From Streptomyces sp. NBC_00878 (GTDB lineage Bacteria > Actinomycetota > Actinomycetes > Streptomycetales > Streptomycetaceae), in assembly GCF_026341515.1 (NCBI RefSeq), contig NZ_JAPEOK010000001.1, positions 8,370,001-8,434,000 on the forward strand: DNA of 64,000 bases, written 5' to 3'. A program made the translations under genes and the position numbers. Within the stretch, counting starts at the first letter, position 1; the number at the start of each line of letters is the position of its first letter. Shown here one piece after another: positions 63,392-64,000 of this stretch. Under the pieces are notes generated by a model that was not told where the DNA came from, did not search any database, and was given only the letters and a program-made list of their open reading frames with translations.

Positions 63392-64000
63392 GTGGCCGCC
63401 GTCGCGGGAGCGGAGCGGGTTTCCGCCGCCGGGGGTGGGGAGGAAGCGGGCGGTCGTGGTGGTGCTCGTGCAGGTGTGCCGCGTGGTCGGTGGCGGCGCC
63501 ATCTTCCGCCTTACCTCGCGATTTCTCCGTATTATTTGCTTTTTGCCGTCTTTGGTGCTTTTCCCGTGGTCTTTTCTCTGTACCTGTCCTTTCAGGACTG
63601 GGACGGCGTCGGTGACATGCGGTTCGTCGGGCTCCAGCAGTACAAGTGGCTGCTGGAGGACTCGGTGTTCTGGCACTCGATCCTCAACACGTTCCAGATC
63701 TGGTTCCTTTCCACCGTGCCGATGCTGTTCCTGGCCCTGGTGATCGCCTTTCTGCTGCACTCGCAGACACGGTTCTCCACCGTCTACCGGGTGGCGTACT
63801 TCATTCCCAACGTCACCTCGATGGTCGCCATGACCATCGTCTTCGGGTCCGTCTTCGCCCAGGCGGGGCTGGCCAATTCGATGCTCAGGGCGATTGGGGT
63901 CGAGGACGGTGTCGGCTGGCTCAGCTCCTCGCTCGGGATCAAGTCGGCGATTTCTCTGATGATTATTTGGCGGTGGGTCGGCTACAACGCCCTGATCTTT
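63392..64000 (+). CDS. sugar ABC transporter permease, partial (cut by window end)
   Basis: The frame from GTG 63392 (GGGGGTG seven bases upstream) is open to the window end, 203 codons. After a Gly/Arg-rich cytoplasmic head of about 38 residues, LAISPYYLLFAVFGAFPVVF is the first helix, then YLSFQDWDGVG, FVGLQQYKWLLEDSVFWHSI and NTFQIWFLSTVPMLFLALVI, typical of MalF/LacF-type permeases. It follows the binding protein by one base. Confidence 0.9.
   Translation, partial: MAAVAGAERVSAAGGGEEAGGRGGARAGVPRGRWRRHLPPYLAISPYYLLFAVFGAFPVVFSLYLSFQDWDGVGDMRFVGLQQYKWLLEDSVFWHSILNTFQIWFLSTVPMLFLALVIAFLLHSQTRFSTVYRVAYFIPNVTSMVAMTIVFGSVFAQAGLANSMLRAIGVEDGVGWLSSSLGIKSAISLMIIWRWVGYNALIF

Overview
The window is chromosomal DNA of a Streptomyces or a very close relative. 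It has high G+C with strong third-position bias, GTG and TTG starts, many four-base ATGA/GTGA stop-start overlaps and rare TTA codons. It also carries typical streptomycete blocks: tkt-tal-zwf-opcA-pgl, ctaB/ctaA, sufRBDCSUT, dapD and dapA. No rRNA or tRNA gene was seen.

Layout. 1-2.2 kb: an XRE-type regulator, a GatB/YqeY-domain protein and a GrpB protein. 2.4-9.2 kb (minus): the pentose phosphate operon. 9.5-17 kb: heme farnesyltransferase ctaB, an orphan protein framed by a large inverted repeat, an amidohydrolase-like protein, a nucleotidyltransferase, heme A synthase ctaA, an ABC-2 exporter pair and an AAC(3)-like acetyltransferase. 17.1-23.8 kb (plus): the SUF iron-sulfur cluster operon with its own regulator, whose promoter carries a CAAC-N6-GTTG operator. 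23.9-27.3 kb: an anchored AbfB-domain protein and a secreted alpha/beta-hydrolase-like protein.

27.8-37.7 kb is an accessory island and the most interesting part. I read it as a linaridin-like RiPP biosynthetic cluster. It has two small LuxR-type regulators, an FAD oxidoreductase, a CypM-like methyltransferase, a LinL-like protein, a LinH-like membrane/alpha-beta-hydrolase fusion, two related precursor peptides and an ABC exporter. The precursors share a leader and a C-terminal tail but have quite different middles. Each has its own promoter below a CTAAG-N6-CTTAG palindrome and is followed by a near-identical hairpin. Gene debris lies on the right side of the island (an internally deleted sugar permease, a beheaded SMR transporter, a frameshifted TetR fused to a CU044_5270-type fragment) and perhaps on the left.

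39.6-47.4 kb: dapD, a SigE-type sigma factor with a membrane partner, dapA, a 46-residue protein overlapping a Cys-rich protein, an ABM-domain monooxygenase with a SoxR-type operator, and an ArsR-like/SRPBCC pair. 47.4-53.5 kb: a secreted nuclease, two uncharacterised proteins and an IS110-family element. 53.6-58.8 kb: a Tat-exported PhoX phosphatase with a PHO-box-like repeat, an HNH endonuclease gene whose end sits exactly on a 5'-truncated TROVE (Ro60-like) gene, and an unknown protein behind a hexanucleotide repeat. 58.8-64 kb: a GntR regulator next to ACC deaminase, then a LacI regulator and a sugar ABC operon (binding lipoprotein, permease cut by the window end) with a LacI-type operator just downstream of the -10 box.
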